Shown here one piece after another: positions 26,659 through 35,641 of a stretch of DNA of 64,000 nt (position 1 is its first letter; each line of letters begins with the position of its first letter). Made by a program: the position numbers and the translations under genes. The stretch is from the NCBI GenBank assembly GCA_900696575.1, contig CAADHD010000032.1, positions 1-64,000 on the forward strand, written 5' to 3'. The notes beneath the pieces were generated by a model, which did no database searches, had not been told where the DNA came from, and worked only from the letters and a program-made list of their open reading frames with translations. The stretch is from an uncultured Bacteroidota bacterium (lineage in GTDB: Bacteria; Bacteroidota; Bacteroidia; AKYH767-A; OLB10).

Positions 26659-28821
26659 ATGAATTTCAAACTTCTTACAGTTTTCCTGTTGCTCTATTCC
26701 TTTACTCTGCAGGCACAGGAATACCACAAAATGAACTTTTCTTTAGTCAAAAAAATTATAGAAGAGCCTGACCAAACAAGGCGGGCTGCCCTTTTTGTTC
26801 AGGGCAATATTCAGGAAATAAAACGACTGACTGAACTCCTTAACGGTACATTTAAATTCTCAGCCGGTGATATTGCCTCCATCGAACTGCCCATCGGCAA
26901 AGCCATGACTTTAGCCGCTTCACCTGATGTGCTGGTGATGGAAGACAATCATCTCATCATTCAGCCCATGAACGATTCATTGGTTTCAAAAGCGAATGTA
27001 ACTCCCATTCACCTTGGCCTTCCGCCATTGCCTCAGGCTTATGACGGACAAGGGGTTGTTGTTGGCGTACTTGATTCAGGTATTGATTTCAATCATCCTG
27101 ATTACAAAGATGCCGGGAGCAATACAAGAATTATTTCCATCTGGGATCATAACCTCACGGGTGCTCCACCGGCAGGGTTTACTTACGGGCGCGAATTCAG
27201 TTCTTTTCAAATCAATAACGGACAGGCTAATGCTCATGTGGATAATTATTACGGCCATGGTACACATGTTACCGGTGTGGCTGCCGGCAACGGACTTGCT
27301 ATAAATAATTTTAAAGGAGTGGCTCCGGCAGCGGATATTGTTTCCGTTTGCCTAAACTGGAATCTGCCCACCAATAACTGGCTTACCACGATTGCCGATG
27401 CCGTGAATTATGTGTTTCAAAAAGCCGATGCTGTAAGCAAACCTTGTGTCATCAACATTAGTGCAGGAACATATTACGGTTCGCACGATGCCCTTGATCT
27501 GCAGGCGCAGCTAATTAATAACCTTATTGTTTCGCAGCCCGGACGTGCCGTGGTTTGCGCTGCCGGTAATGCCGGCAACATTCGCCTGCACATGCAATAC
27601 AATTCAACATCGGGAACTGATACTTCGTTCACCTGGTTTAATTACAACCCCGCTTATGGAACAGCCATCTATATGGAAATGTGGAGCAATCAAACCGATT
27701 TTCAGAATGTAAAATTTTCGGTTGGGGCTGATGTTACCAATGGTTACTATGAACACCGCGGCCAAAGACCATTTACCAATGTGGCCAATCATATCGGAGT
27801 TTTTAAAACCGATACATTGTGGAGTTGGGATGGCAACCGCCTTGCCCGGGTTCAAAGTCAGGCTACACTGAGTGCCGGACGTTATTCCATGATTTTTAAT
27901 GTGATTCCTGACAGTAACACTTACAAATTCCGTCTCAGCTTTACCGGTGCAGGCAAGTTTGACCTGTGGAGTTTTCAGATGGAAAGCGCTAATGTGCCTT
28001 CGCCAACGGTTTATCCTCCTGCTGCTTTTTACAACATGCCCGACTTTACGCAGAACATCGTAAGCAGTTTTTCATGCAGCGATAAAGTATTAACCGTTGC
28101 TGAGTTTGGCAACAAACAATCTTATCTCGATTGTGGCAGCAACCCTGTTACACTTTCCGTCATTACTCCCGATTCATTGGCCGCTGCTTCGAGCAAAGGC
28201 CCAACTCGAAACGGATTGATTAAACCCGACATCAGCGCACCGGGCGGCATAACTATGGCTCCGCTGGTTACTTATCAGATAGGAACCATTCCTCCCGAAA
28301 AAATTGCTCAGGGTTGCATGCACATGCGCGATGGAGGCACCTCCACTTCATCGCCTGCCGTGGCCGGTGTGGCTGCTCTTTATTTTCAACGGTATCCTAA
28401 TGCTACCTGGCAGGATGTTAAAAATGCCATCATCAACTGCGCGCGGCTTGACAATTTTACCGGCTTTACAGGAATACCGAACAACACATGGGGTTATGGC
28501 AAGCTGGATGGGTTCAATGCCCTTGTCAATTGTCCTCCGCTTGGTATTGCAGAAAATACTTCTTCACCCAATTTGCTGCTTGCCGTTTATCCCAATCCTT
28601 TTCATGAGGAAGTAACTTTCGGCATCAATTCCCTGAACAGAAATGAAAATATGAATCTGGAAATTTATGATGCTGCCGGAAGGAAAGTGTATCATGTAAA
28701 AATAAACCCTCAGGCTACTACTGTTAAGATAAAACACCAACAACTTGGCAGTGGTGTTTATTCAGCTCGGTTAGTTTCAGGTGGTGATGTATCTAATATG
28801 GTGAAGGTGGTGGGGTATTAA
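26659..28821 (+). CDS. Secreted subtilisin-like S8 protease with T9SS sorting domain
   Basis: From the ATG at 26659 the protein has 720 residues and a clean signal peptide (MNFKLLTVFLLLYSFTLQAQ); an ATG at 26635 would add eight residues. Numbered from 26659, the S8 triad is Asp139 (GVLDSGIDFNHPDY), His200 (YGHGTHVTGVAAG) and Ser562 (GGTSTSSPAVAG). A roughly 220-residue insertion holding a jelly-roll-like region lies between the oxyanion Asn area (VCAAGNAGN) and the Ser. The last 85 or so residues are a T9SS sorting domain (LAVYPNPFHEEVTFG). It should be an extracellular endopeptidase. A TACATTTA element at 26621-26628 resembles a -7 box. Confidence 0.9.
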   Translation: MNFKLLTVFLLLYSFTLQAQEYHKMNFSLVKKIIEEPDQTRRAALFVQGNIQEIKRLTELLNGTFKFSAGDIASIELPIGKAMTLAASPDVLVMEDNHLIIQPMNDSLVSKANVTPIHLGLPPLPQAYDGQGVVVGVLDSGIDFNHPDYKDAGSNTRIISIWDHNLTGAPPAGFTYGREFSSFQINNGQANAHVDNYYGHGTHVTGVAAGNGLAINNFKGVAPAADIVSVCLNWNLPTNNWLTTIADAVNYVFQKADAVSKPCVINISAGTYYGSHDALDLQAQLINNLIVSQPGRAVVCAAGNAGNIRLHMQYNSTSGTDTSFTWFNYNPAYGTAIYMEMWSNQTDFQNVKFSVGADVTNGYYEHRGQRPFTNVANHIGVFKTDTLWSWDGNRLARVQSQATLSAGRYSMIFNVIPDSNTYKFRLSFTGAGKFDLWSFQMESANVPSPTVYPPAAFYNMPDFTQNIVSSFSCSDKVLTVAEFGNKQSYLDCGSNPVTLSVITPDSLAAASSKGPTRNGLIKPDISAPGGITMAPLVTYQIGTIPPEKIAQGCMHMRDGGTSTSSPAVAGVAALYFQRYPNATWQDVKNAIINCARLDNFTGFTGIPNNTWGYGKLDGFNALVNCPPLGIAENTSSPNLLLAVYPNPFHEEVTFGINSLNRNENMNLEIYDAAGRKVYHVKINPQATTVKIKHQQLGSGVYSARLVSGGDVSNMVKVVGY

Positions 28822-28856
28822 GGAATTAAGTGCTGATGTGTTTTGAACAGTGTTTA

Positions 28857-29297
28857 ATGAATCCTGAATGGATAACAGCTATTGCTACAATTACCATAGC
28901 AATAGTTGCATGGATTGAATTATCTAAAAACCGTAAAACAAAACATGCTGAATTTTTAACAGATTTATATGAACGCTTTTATTTGAATGATAATTTCAAA
29001 TCGGTAAGGAAAAAAACGGATAAACCAAAAGATAATCCATTTACTAATGAAGATTTTGATTCTGATATGAGAGCAGATAAAGACTTCGAACAGAAATTCT
29101 CCGATTACCTTAACTTCTTCCAATTCATCATTTCATTGAAGAAATTAAGTCAGTTGGATGACGGTGAGATAAATATGATGTTCAGGTATTATCTGTACAA
29201 GTTAAAAGAATCGGAATTTATAATGGATTATCTTAAAGAATATAAATACAGTTTATTACTCGAACACCTCAGATGTTTAAAAGAAAATGATTCGTAA
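28857..29297 (+). CDS. Small single-pass membrane protein, unknown
   Basis: From the ATG at 28857 the protein has 146 residues; in-frame GTG 28830 and ATG 28836 are alternatives. A membrane helix at residues 5-20 (WITAIATITIAIVAWIEL) is followed by a charged cytoplasmic helical domain (KHAEFLTDLYERFYLND, FSDYLNFFQFIISLKKLSQL). The layout resembles DUF4760-like proteins, but I am not certain. Base composition is lower in G+C than the protease gene before it. The 3' end overlaps the next gene by 11 bp. Confidence 0.6.
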   Translation: MNPEWITAIATITIAIVAWIELSKNRKTKHAEFLTDLYERFYLNDNFKSVRKKTDKPKDNPFTNEDFDSDMRADKDFEQKFSDYLNFFQFIISLKKLSQLDDGEINMMFRYYLYKLKESEFIMDYLKEYKYSLLLEHLRCLKENDS

Positions 29298-29694
29298 GTT
29301 ATTCGTTTATGGCTCGCTGCATACTGCCTCCAATCCTTTTCACCGGCTGTTGAAACAAAAGGCAAAAAAGATTGGCGAAGGAACTGCAGCAGGCAGCCTT
29401 TATTTTATCGGCAGGTATCCGGGAGCTGTAATGAGTAAAGACGGCAAAAAGATTTATGGTACTATCTTTCTGCTTGAAGACATAAATTTGCTTGAAGAAT
29501 TAGATAAGTACGAAGAATACAACCCGTTGCAACCTGAACATTCTTTGTTTATCCGTAAAGCAGTAACAGTAACCGGTGAAGATGGTAAGAACCATCGCGC
29601 ATGGATTTATGTTTATAACAGAGAAGTGTCAAACAAAGAATTAATTGAAAGCGGTAATTACAGCGAATTCAGAAAGCGGAAAAGGGTAGTATAA
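29287..29694 (+). CDS. Gamma-glutamylcyclotransferase-like (AIG2/GGACT family)
   Basis: This 135-residue protein starts with MIRKLFVYGSLHTASNPFH, where VYGSL is the signature substrate-binding loop. It continues with YFIGRYPGAV and a second motif, LDKYEEYNP, carrying the conserved acidic residue. The family releases 5-oxoproline from gamma-glutamyl amines or isopeptides; the substrate here is unknown. It overlaps the preceding membrane-protein gene by 11 bp and ends just before a shared terminator. Confidence 0.82.
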   Translation: MIRKLFVYGSLHTASNPFHRLLKQKAKKIGEGTAAGSLYFIGRYPGAVMSKDGKKIYGTIFLLEDINLLEELDKYEEYNPLQPEHSLFIRKAVTVTGEDGKNHRAWIYVYNREVSNKELIESGNYSEFRKRKRVV

Positions 29695-29700
29695 ATTAAA

Positions 29701-29728
29701 AACCCCGCTGTTCATGCGGGGTTTTTTT
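29701..29728. terminator. Rho-independent terminator between convergent genes
   Basis: The stem AACCCCGC (29701-29708) pairs with GCGGGGTT (29716-29723) around a 7-nt loop. It is followed by a T-run and preceded by an A-run, so it can stop transcription from both the cyclotransferase and the cytochrome gene. Confidence 0.88.
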
Positions 29729-29745
29729 ATTTATGTAGTTACAAA

Positions 29746-30345
29746 CTAAGATTGTGCCGGAGCCGGTGGCGGAATCGGATCAGGAATCTTGTTATTGATT
29801 GGCGGCAGCGATTTAAGATAATCGAAAATAGCATGGAGGTCTTCATCCGTCAATCCTTGCAGGACTTCTACAAACATAGGAGGAAGAATTGGCCTTCCGT
29901 TTTCCATACCCATGTGCTTACCTGTTTTTACGATTTTTTGAAATAACTCGAATGTCCATGCTCCGGTACCTGTTGCGGTATCGGGAGTAAGGTTGTAAGG
30001 AAAGGAAACTCCCCAGGGACCAATAAAATAACCAAGGTCCTGACCCATCATGAAAAATTTGCCGGGAGCCACATTGTTCCAGTCAATCTCAGGCAGTACA
30101 GTTCCTTGTCTGTGGCCGCTAAGTGTGAGCGACTCATCAAATACAGGCCCTTTGTCGGTCATAATTTTAGGGGTATGGCAATCGTTACAACCGCCAATGC
30201 TTACGAGGTATTTGCCCCGTTCAACACTGGTCATGGCCGGTGCCGGTGCTTCTTCCTTTTGAGCGGGAGCGCATCCGGTCTGGTAAAGAATAATTCCGCA
30301 TAAGGCAACAGCCGTAGCGGTCAGAGAGATTTGTTTTGTGTTCAT
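29746..30345 (-). CDS. Lipoprotein monoheme c-type cytochrome
   Basis: This 199-residue protein has a lipobox ending at Cys25 (ILYQTGC). A Pro/Ala-rich linker precedes one heme-attachment motif C53-N-D-C-H57. The likely distal Met ligand is in ILPPMF near residue 158. The C-terminus is Pro-rich (PDPIPPPAPAQ). It would be an electron carrier tethered to a membrane on the periplasmic side. It depends on cytochrome c maturation, for which ccmB-F are encoded at 50-54.7 kb. The redox partner is unknown. Confidence 0.87.
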   Translation of the reverse strand: MNTKQISLTATAVALCGIILYQTGCAPAQKEEAPAPAMTSVERGKYLVSIGGCNDCHTPKIMTDKGPVFDESLTLSGHRQGTVLPEIDWNNVAPGKFFMMGQDLGYFIGPWGVSFPYNLTPDTATGTGAWTFELFQKIVKTGKHMGMENGRPILPPMFVEVLQGLTDEDLHAIFDYLKSLPPINNKIPDPIPPPAPAQS

Positions 30346-30477
30346 AATGTTGTTTAGTTTGTTTAAAAAGCAAATGAATGGGAATTACTATTCGGTTATC
30401 CCGTTTCATAAATAATCTTTAAAAAATACAATTAACTCCTTTTTGCCCTGAAGCAGGTTTTTATTGCGGTGCAGCAG

Positions 30478-32124
30478 TTACTGATTGTTAACCGCCAGTT
30501 TTTTAACGCTGGTGAAGTTGTCAGTTTTAACAATCATTAAATAAACTCCATTTGCTAAATGACTGATATTGATTCCGGTTTCTGAAGAACCGTTCTGCAT
30601 CAGACCCTTTATCTGCTGATATATTTTTTTTCCGCTAAGGTCGCTGATGGTAATTTCTGCATAGCGGTAACCTGCAGTAAAATCATTATCTGTTTTATTT
30701 TCATTTATGGCAACGGTTACCAATCCTGCAGCAGGATTGGGATAAACATTCACAGAAAAAATTCCTGCGGTGTGCTCATTGACATTCAACGGCTGGTTGA
30801 GTTCATAACATCCCATATCAGGGTTGGTGCCTGCGGGCGAGGGGCGCGGCATGTTATCAAGATCGAAAGCAGGAGCACCGCTCAGAGTACCCGTATTTAC
30901 GCAGGGCGAAGAGGGGGTAAGATGAAAATCGGTAGCGGAAACAAAACCGGGCAGCATATTAATATTACCGGTGCCGGCAAATCCGTTGCGGATGTTGCTG
31001 TAGCTGGCGGTTAATACTGTTGTGCCGCTTGACGATATAAAAATTTCGGCACCGGAATTGGGATTCCAGAATATGGAATTGGTTATGCTTACAGTATCGC
31101 CTGATCCTGCATACAGGCCTGAACCGTTAACGGCTCCGCCATTCGTCCGCTTATTATCCGTTACGGTTACATTCATCATGTTTACCCGGTTGTAACTGCC
31201 GCTTGAATTGGTGAGGTATATACCCGCACCGTTATAAAAGTTACCTCCTTCGGCAACCATGTTGCCTGCTACCAGTACATTGGTAAGGTTGGCTGTGCAG
31301 CTCCGTATGTGAATGCCGATGCCGTAATGATAGCTGCTGAATTTGCTTGACATATTATTCAACACAGCCACATTGACCAGATCAGCCTGGCCATCCTGTA
31401 CAAACAGGCCGGTGCCATAAGAATACGAAGCGCTGTCGCCTGTAGTATTTCCCCTGATGAGGCAGTCTGTCAGGCTGAGGGTTACATCTTCAGCATAGAT
31501 GCCGGTTCCGTAATTCCAGATGTCGGCAATAACATAGTTATTTTCAATTCTCACATTACGGAACTTCGGATTGCCGCTGCCGGAGAGGTAAACACCACCG
31601 CCATATCCCCAGGTGGCGAAGTCGGTGCGGTTGCGGCTGATGGATGAATGACTGAAAATGACGCTTGAATTATTGGCATGCACACCGGCACCGTATCCCC
31701 AGTTGGCGGCATTGATGCGGTTATCACTTACGGCTACCTGCTCAAACTTCGGGCTGGCATTATTCAGGTAAATACCTCCCCCGTTGGTCATGGATCCGGT
31801 TTTATATCCGTTGGTAATGGTAAACCCTGTAATAACGGTATTGGTATCAACCATGGAGGTTGTAATGGTTATAACCGTACCGTTAGCATTGCCGTCAATG
31901 AAGGTATTGGTAGTATCACCGGCACTTATAAGTTTGATAGCAGCCGTAACAGGCCATACCAGGTTTTCTGCATAGGTTCCCGGCTGTACAAGCACGGTAT
32001 CTCCCGCAGCGCAGGCATTCAATGCACTTTGAATGGTGATATAAGCGGCAGGTACATTTCTGATGGTGGCTCCGGCAAACGATGTAGTTACGGTTAGCAA
32101 AAGGCAGCAAATTATTGTCTTCAT
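30478..32124 (-). CDS. Secreted right-handed beta-helix protein with T9SS sorting domain
   Basis: This 548-residue protein has a signal peptide (MKTIICCLLLTVTTSFAGA). The first repeat region begins YITIQSALNACAAGDTVLVQ, typical of proteins opening a parallel beta-helix. About ten coils follow with GIYLxNSS, GxGVHANNSS and TDCLIRGN-type turns, containing repeated 'YGxG' motifs. The last 85 or so residues form a T9SS sorting domain (FSVNVYPNPAAGLVTVAI). Beta-helix proteins of this kind often bind or cleave polysaccharide; I see no identifiable catalytic residues. A TATTTTTGC promoter element precedes it. Confidence 0.85.
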   Translation of the reverse strand: MKTIICCLLLTVTTSFAGATIRNVPAAYITIQSALNACAAGDTVLVQPGTYAENLVWPVTAAIKLISAGDTTNTFIDGNANGTVITITTSMVDTNTVITGFTITNGYKTGSMTNGGGIYLNNASPKFEQVAVSDNRINAANWGYGAGVHANNSSVIFSHSSISRNRTDFATWGYGGGVYLSGSGNPKFRNVRIENNYVIADIWNYGTGIYAEDVTLSLTDCLIRGNTTGDSASYSYGTGLFVQDGQADLVNVAVLNNMSSKFSSYHYGIGIHIRSCTANLTNVLVAGNMVAEGGNFYNGAGIYLTNSSGSYNRVNMMNVTVTDNKRTNGGAVNGSGLYAGSGDTVSITNSIFWNPNSGAEIFISSSGTTVLTASYSNIRNGFAGTGNINMLPGFVSATDFHLTPSSPCVNTGTLSGAPAFDLDNMPRPSPAGTNPDMGCYELNQPLNVNEHTAGIFSVNVYPNPAAGLVTVAINENKTDNDFTAGYRYAEITISDLSGKKIYQQIKGLMQNGSSETGINISHLANGVYLMIVKTDNFTSVKKLAVNNQ

Positions 32125-32143
32125 GAATTAAAACGGGTGAATG

Positions 32144-32152
32144 GCAAAAATA
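32144..32152 (-). promoter_or_regulatory. Bacteroidota promoter before beta-helix gene
   Basis: On the minus strand TATTTTTGC fits TAnnTTTGC, with a TTG (32170-32172) 17 bp further upstream as a possible -33 element. It lies 20 bp before the ATG. Confidence 0.55.
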
Positions 32153-32430
32153 AAAATATTCGCGAGTGGCAAGAAACTGCTGATGTTCTTTTCAGGTTCA
32201 TGCTTGGTTTTTTTATCCTTTCATGATTGCAATGGCTCTTTTCTGTTTTGTTAAAGAACTTTAAACAATAAGGTTTTATATAGGTTTGCGTCAGTTTTTT
32301 ACTATTACGGAGTCTATTGTTGATGCGCATTTCATTAAATGATTCTAACTTCGCTCATGCAAATCAACAGCGACAAGATGACTGAAAAACAGCGTAGAAG
32401 TTCTGCTGACTGTATTTTCCAACAGACTGA
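32153..32430. other. Intergenic region between divergent genes
   Basis: The gap between the beta-helix gene and the methyltransferase is 306 bp in total. Besides the promoter element described separately it is AT-rich and shows no convincing frame, hairpin or repeat. Confidence 0.5.
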
Positions 32431-33066
32431 ATGATCAGAAAATTAATAAGTTTCGCTTTCCCATTTACGCGTATAGTCAAATCGGAATACAATGGTAACC
32501 TTGAGCTTACTACCATTTTCGGAAAGACTTATCTGAATACAGCCAATACCAATTATTCCTATGGTTCGCTGCAGAAAGTTTTGAAGTTTTCTTTAAAGCA
32601 GATTGATGTAACCAAGGCTGAACATATTTTAGTTCTAGGGCTGGGCGGTGGCTCTGTCCTGAAAACCTTAAGAACTGATTTTAAATTTGCCGGACGAATT
32701 ACGGCCGTAGATATTGATCCAGTTATCATTGAAATTTCAAAGAATGAGTTTGGAATTTCTAATAATGAGAATACCTCGGTTGTTTGTGCCGATGCGCTGG
32801 ATTACCTGACCGGTACTCTAGAAAAGTTTGACATTCTCATCATTGACTTGTTTATTGATAACAGAATACCTGCCAGGTTCTTAACAGAAACGTTCTGGTG
32901 TGAGGTAATCAATAGGTTAAAGAATAAAGGAACAATTATCTTTAACATGTTAAACAGTCAGCATTTCAGTATTCAAATTGTGGAGAACGTACTGAGAAAA
33001 CATGGACTTGTCTGGAAGATATTCAGGGAGGTTGAGAAAACAAATAATATCCTCATTGCATATTGA
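32431..33066 (+). CDS. Spermidine synthase-like class I methyltransferase
   Basis: This 211-residue protein has a SpeE-like Rossmann fold: the SAM or dcSAM loop is LVLGLGGGSVLKTL near residue 70, the acidic AVDIDPVIIEI follows, then VCADALDYL and the IDLFIDNRIP region. The N-terminal beta-hairpin domain is short. It lacks clear polyamine-site residues, so it is better called a spermidine synthase-like protein than a spermidine synthase. It appears to stand alone. Confidence 0.78.
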   Translation: MIRKLISFAFPFTRIVKSEYNGNLELTTIFGKTYLNTANTNYSYGSLQKVLKFSLKQIDVTKAEHILVLGLGGGSVLKTLRTDFKFAGRITAVDIDPVIIEISKNEFGISNNENTSVVCADALDYLTGTLEKFDILIIDLFIDNRIPARFLTETFWCEVINRLKNKGTIIFNMLNSQHFSIQIVENVLRKHGLVWKIFREVEKTNNILIAY

Positions 33067-33228
33067 AGAGCTTACTTTTAAAATTTTTACAATAGCGGCT
33101 TTTTTATTTTTAACACTCGGTTTTTCAGGATCTAACTTAAATCTATTTAAGTGAAAGCAACAAAGCAAGCGCATTTTGTTTATGAAAGTTGATTTTCACC
33201 TGGAATCATACTAATTCCCGTCTTCCCT

Positions 33229-33236
33229 TAACTTTG
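33229..33236 (+). promoter_or_regulatory. Bacteroidota -7 element (TAACTTTG) before rpe
   Basis: TAACTTTG matches TAnnTTTG and ends 17 bp before the rpe ATG. No TTG is present at the expected -33 position. Confidence 0.45.
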
Positions 33237-33253
33237 AACTCTCAATTACTACC

Positions 33254-33919
33254 ATGCCTTTAATCGCTCCTTCTGTTCTCTCTGCTGATTTTGCCAATCT
33301 GGTGGCCGACATCAAAATGGTGAATCAAAGCAAAGCCGACTGGTTTCATCTTGATGTGATGGATGGCGTATTCGTGCCTAACATCACTTTCGGAATGCCG
33401 GTTATTTCTGCCATTAAAAAACATGCTGCCAAACCATTAGATGTGCATCTGATGATTGTACATCCCGAACGCTATATCAGCGACTTTAAAAAAGCAGGCA
33501 CTGATGTGCTTACCGTTCATCTGGAAGCCAGCACTCATCTTCACCGGACTATTCAGGAAATTAAACATGCAGGTATGAAAGCAGGAGTAGCCATCAACCC
33601 GCATACACCGGCTGAATCGCTTTCTGAAATCATAGGTGAGATTGATTTGGTGTGTGTGATGAGCGTTAATCCCGGTTTTGGCGGACAATCCTTTATTGAG
33701 AACACGTATCACAAAATTGTAGCACTGCGCAAAATGATTGAAGAAAAACAATCTTCTGCCTTGATTGAAATTGACGGTGGTGTAACGCTTGATAATGCAG
33801 CCAGGATTACTCACTCAGGCGCTGATGTGCTTGTTGCAGGAAATACTGTTTTTTCATCGGCAGATCCAACGGCTACCATTTCAAAACTGAAAGATATAGC
33901 CCTGAGTTTTCAGGCATGA
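33254..33919 (+). CDS. rpe: Ribulose-phosphate 3-epimerase
   Basis: This 221-residue TIM barrel is near the normal family length. Motifs are IAPSVLSADFANL, the metal- and acid-base-bearing WFHLDVMDGVFVPNITFG, PLDVHLMIVHPERYI, VMSVNPGFGGQSFIE and EIDGGVTLDNA. It interconverts ribulose-5-phosphate and xylulose-5-phosphate in the pentose phosphate pathway. The stop overlaps the start of the SixA-like gene by 4 bp. Confidence 0.96.
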   Translation: MPLIAPSVLSADFANLVADIKMVNQSKADWFHLDVMDGVFVPNITFGMPVISAIKKHAAKPLDVHLMIVHPERYISDFKKAGTDVLTVHLEASTHLHRTIQEIKHAGMKAGVAINPHTPAESLSEIIGEIDLVCVMSVNPGFGGQSFIENTYHKIVALRKMIEEKQSSALIEIDGGVTLDNAARITHSGADVLVAGNTVFSSADPTATISKLKDIALSFQA

Positions 33920-34404
33920 CGAAAACGCTGATTCTTGTTCGGCACAGCCTGGCTGATGCATCATCGGTTGACAAAGACTTTAACCGTAAACTTACTTCAC
34001 ATGGTGAAAAGCTGGCTGCTAAAACAGCAGTGCTTATTCTGCCTCATATTCAAGGCAAGGCATGTGTAATTACTAGCGATGCGGTAAGAGCTTTTCATAC
34101 AGCAAGCATACTTGCCGAAGCTGCCTGCATTCCTAATGAATTGATTTTTCCGGAACATTTTATTTATCAGACATGTTCTGATGAGCTTTTCAGGCATCTC
34201 TCGTCTATGCCTGATGAGTTTGATACCATTATCCTTACAGGACATAACCCGCCAGTGTCGGAATTAGCGGCTGCTTTTTCAATTCTCAGTGAAGCGTTCA
34301 GACCGGCTGAAGCCATCGTTTTAAATTTCAATACTAAAAACTGGTCTAAACTCAGTTTTGACTGTAAAAGCCTCTTCGTTTCGCCTTATCCGGTTATTTC
34401 TTAA
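33916..34404 (+). CDS. SixA-like histidine phosphatase
   Basis: This 162-residue protein belongs to the phosphoglycerate mutase-like histidine phosphatase group. The catalytic motif is LVRHSLADAS (RH with His11), followed by the second Arg region ITSDAVRAFHTA and the second His in IILTGHNPPVSEL. SixA-type enzymes remove phosphate from phosphohistidine proteins. It is translationally coupled to rpe and overlaps the convergent lipoprotein gene by 11 bp. Confidence 0.85.
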   Translation: MTKTLILVRHSLADASSVDKDFNRKLTSHGEKLAAKTAVLILPHIQGKACVITSDAVRAFHTASILAEAACIPNELIFPEHFIYQTCSDELFRHLSSMPDEFDTIILTGHNPPVSELAAAFSILSEAFRPAEAIVLNFNTKNWSKLSFDCKSLFVSPYPVIS

Positions 34405-35173
34405 CGAGCTTAAACATCACTTCATGCGGTTCAAGAGCAGGTTGTTCTAAGGTTCCTGTATTTCGAACACTGTAAAATTTTAAAGTATCGCTTTCCCATT
34501 TCCAGATGTAACGGTCGGCTGATTTTTCATCGGATAGAGTGATCACATCCTTTTCCGATTGTTCAAGGCAGCTTCCGCCATAACATAACCGGTACTTTTT
34601 ATATCCGGCCAGTCCGTGCACTTCGCCATAAGCAGTGAGTGCACAGAGAGAAGGTTCATCGCCTGTTTCATCAATTAGTTTATATTCACCGGCTATCTGG
34701 TCTTCGTTAAGGAATAATGTTAAACCCGACATCCATCCTCTTAACGAAAGCACGGCATAACGAGATGGTAATTTTTTCAAACGGGTGTTTTGTTTTCCGT
34801 CATTAAGAAACATCGTTTTCAAATCGGCAGCATAATAAAAGGTGTAGCGCTTATCCGCTGATTTTACCGAGAAGGAAGTGTCATTGAGCAATGCAATCGG
34901 GTAAACCAATAACTCCTTACCGGGTTCAATCCATGCCAGCGAATCAAGTTTTGCGCTTACAATAATTTCCATACAGGAAATACCGCGCACCCTGGCCGGG
35001 CTTCCGGCATCGTGTACGGCATCAAGCCATTGGGAACTTATCCAGTTGCCCGCAGTGGTTGATTTCAGTTTTTCTAATTGTTCTGAGGTAAGATTAGAAG
35101 TGTGGCTGCACGATGAAATTACAAGCAGCAGGCTGATGAAAAGTATTCCTGAATAATAAACTGAAAGTTTCAT
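34394..35173 (-). CDS. Hypothetical lipoprotein
   Basis: Starting at the ATG at 35173 the protein has 259 residues and a lipobox signal (MKLSVYYSGILFISLLLVIS, then SCSH). An earlier GTG/ATG-type start at 35197 would add eight residues before the signal and is less likely. The mature protein is mixed alpha/beta with several Cys and Tyr residues and no motif I recognise. It is probably anchored facing the periplasm or cell surface. Confidence 0.65.
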   Translation of the reverse strand: MKLSVYYSGILFISLLLVISSCSHTSNLTSEQLEKLKSTTAGNWISSQWLDAVHDAGSPARVRGISCMEIIVSAKLDSLAWIEPGKELLVYPIALLNDTSFSVKSADKRYTFYYAADLKTMFLNDGKQNTRLKKLPSRYAVLSLRGWMSGLTLFLNEDQIAGEYKLIDETGDEPSLCALTAYGEVHGLAGYKKYRLCYGGSCLEQSEKDVITLSDEKSADRYIWKWESDTLKFYSVRNTGTLEQPALEPHEVMFKLVKK

Positions 35174-35641
35174 AGGTGCAAAAATTAAAAATCTCATCTA
35201 TAGTTAGGAAAAGGTTCTGCCTGGTGTGTGATTAGCATCCGGATAATGACTTCAAAACAGGTTTTGTAACTATTCAATAGAAAATAGCAGTTTAGCATCT
35301 GAAGTTGTTTGCAGAGATCTTCAGTTTTATTCGTTATTAACTGGAAATTTTCTTAGCCAAAGCATCATGTTGATAATCCGGAAAACCTTACTTTTGAAAG
35401 CAAAGTCCATGAAGATAAAACCTCCTCAAACATCCTTCCCTGCTGCCAGGCCGGGTTGCGCTTTTCCTAATCCGCAGCCGCCCTCCGCCCGCCTTTCTTT
35501 TTTCTCTCAATGGAAATCCGAAAAGCCATACATCATCTCACTTCTTTTTTTGGTGTATTTTAAAGCAAAATTTATTTTTATGAATTTGAAGCACTGAAAC
35601 AACAAATGATAGCTACCACAAAAAATTAAAATTGTTAAACA
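35174..35641. other. 468-bp intergenic region, GC-rich patch then AT-rich
   Basis: No gene is supported. G+C is high for this genome in the patch 35401-35520 (32 of 60 bases on each line) and then drops abruptly into the AT-rich T9SS gene. A 76-residue frame from 35367 is Pro/Ser-rich with no upstream signals and is not called. Confidence 0.5.

Noticed and set aside
33053..33154. Short hydrophobic frame after the methyltransferase gene (TIAAFLFLTLGFSG)
   Set aside because: It overlaps the methyltransferase end in another frame, lacks an ATG, and the methyltransferase already has a plausible C-terminus. It could be a frameshifted tail but nothing proves it.
35367..35597. 76-residue frame in the intergenic region
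   Set aside because: It has low-complexity Pro/Ser content, no signal or domain, crosses a composition boundary, and has no conserved neighbour arrangement.
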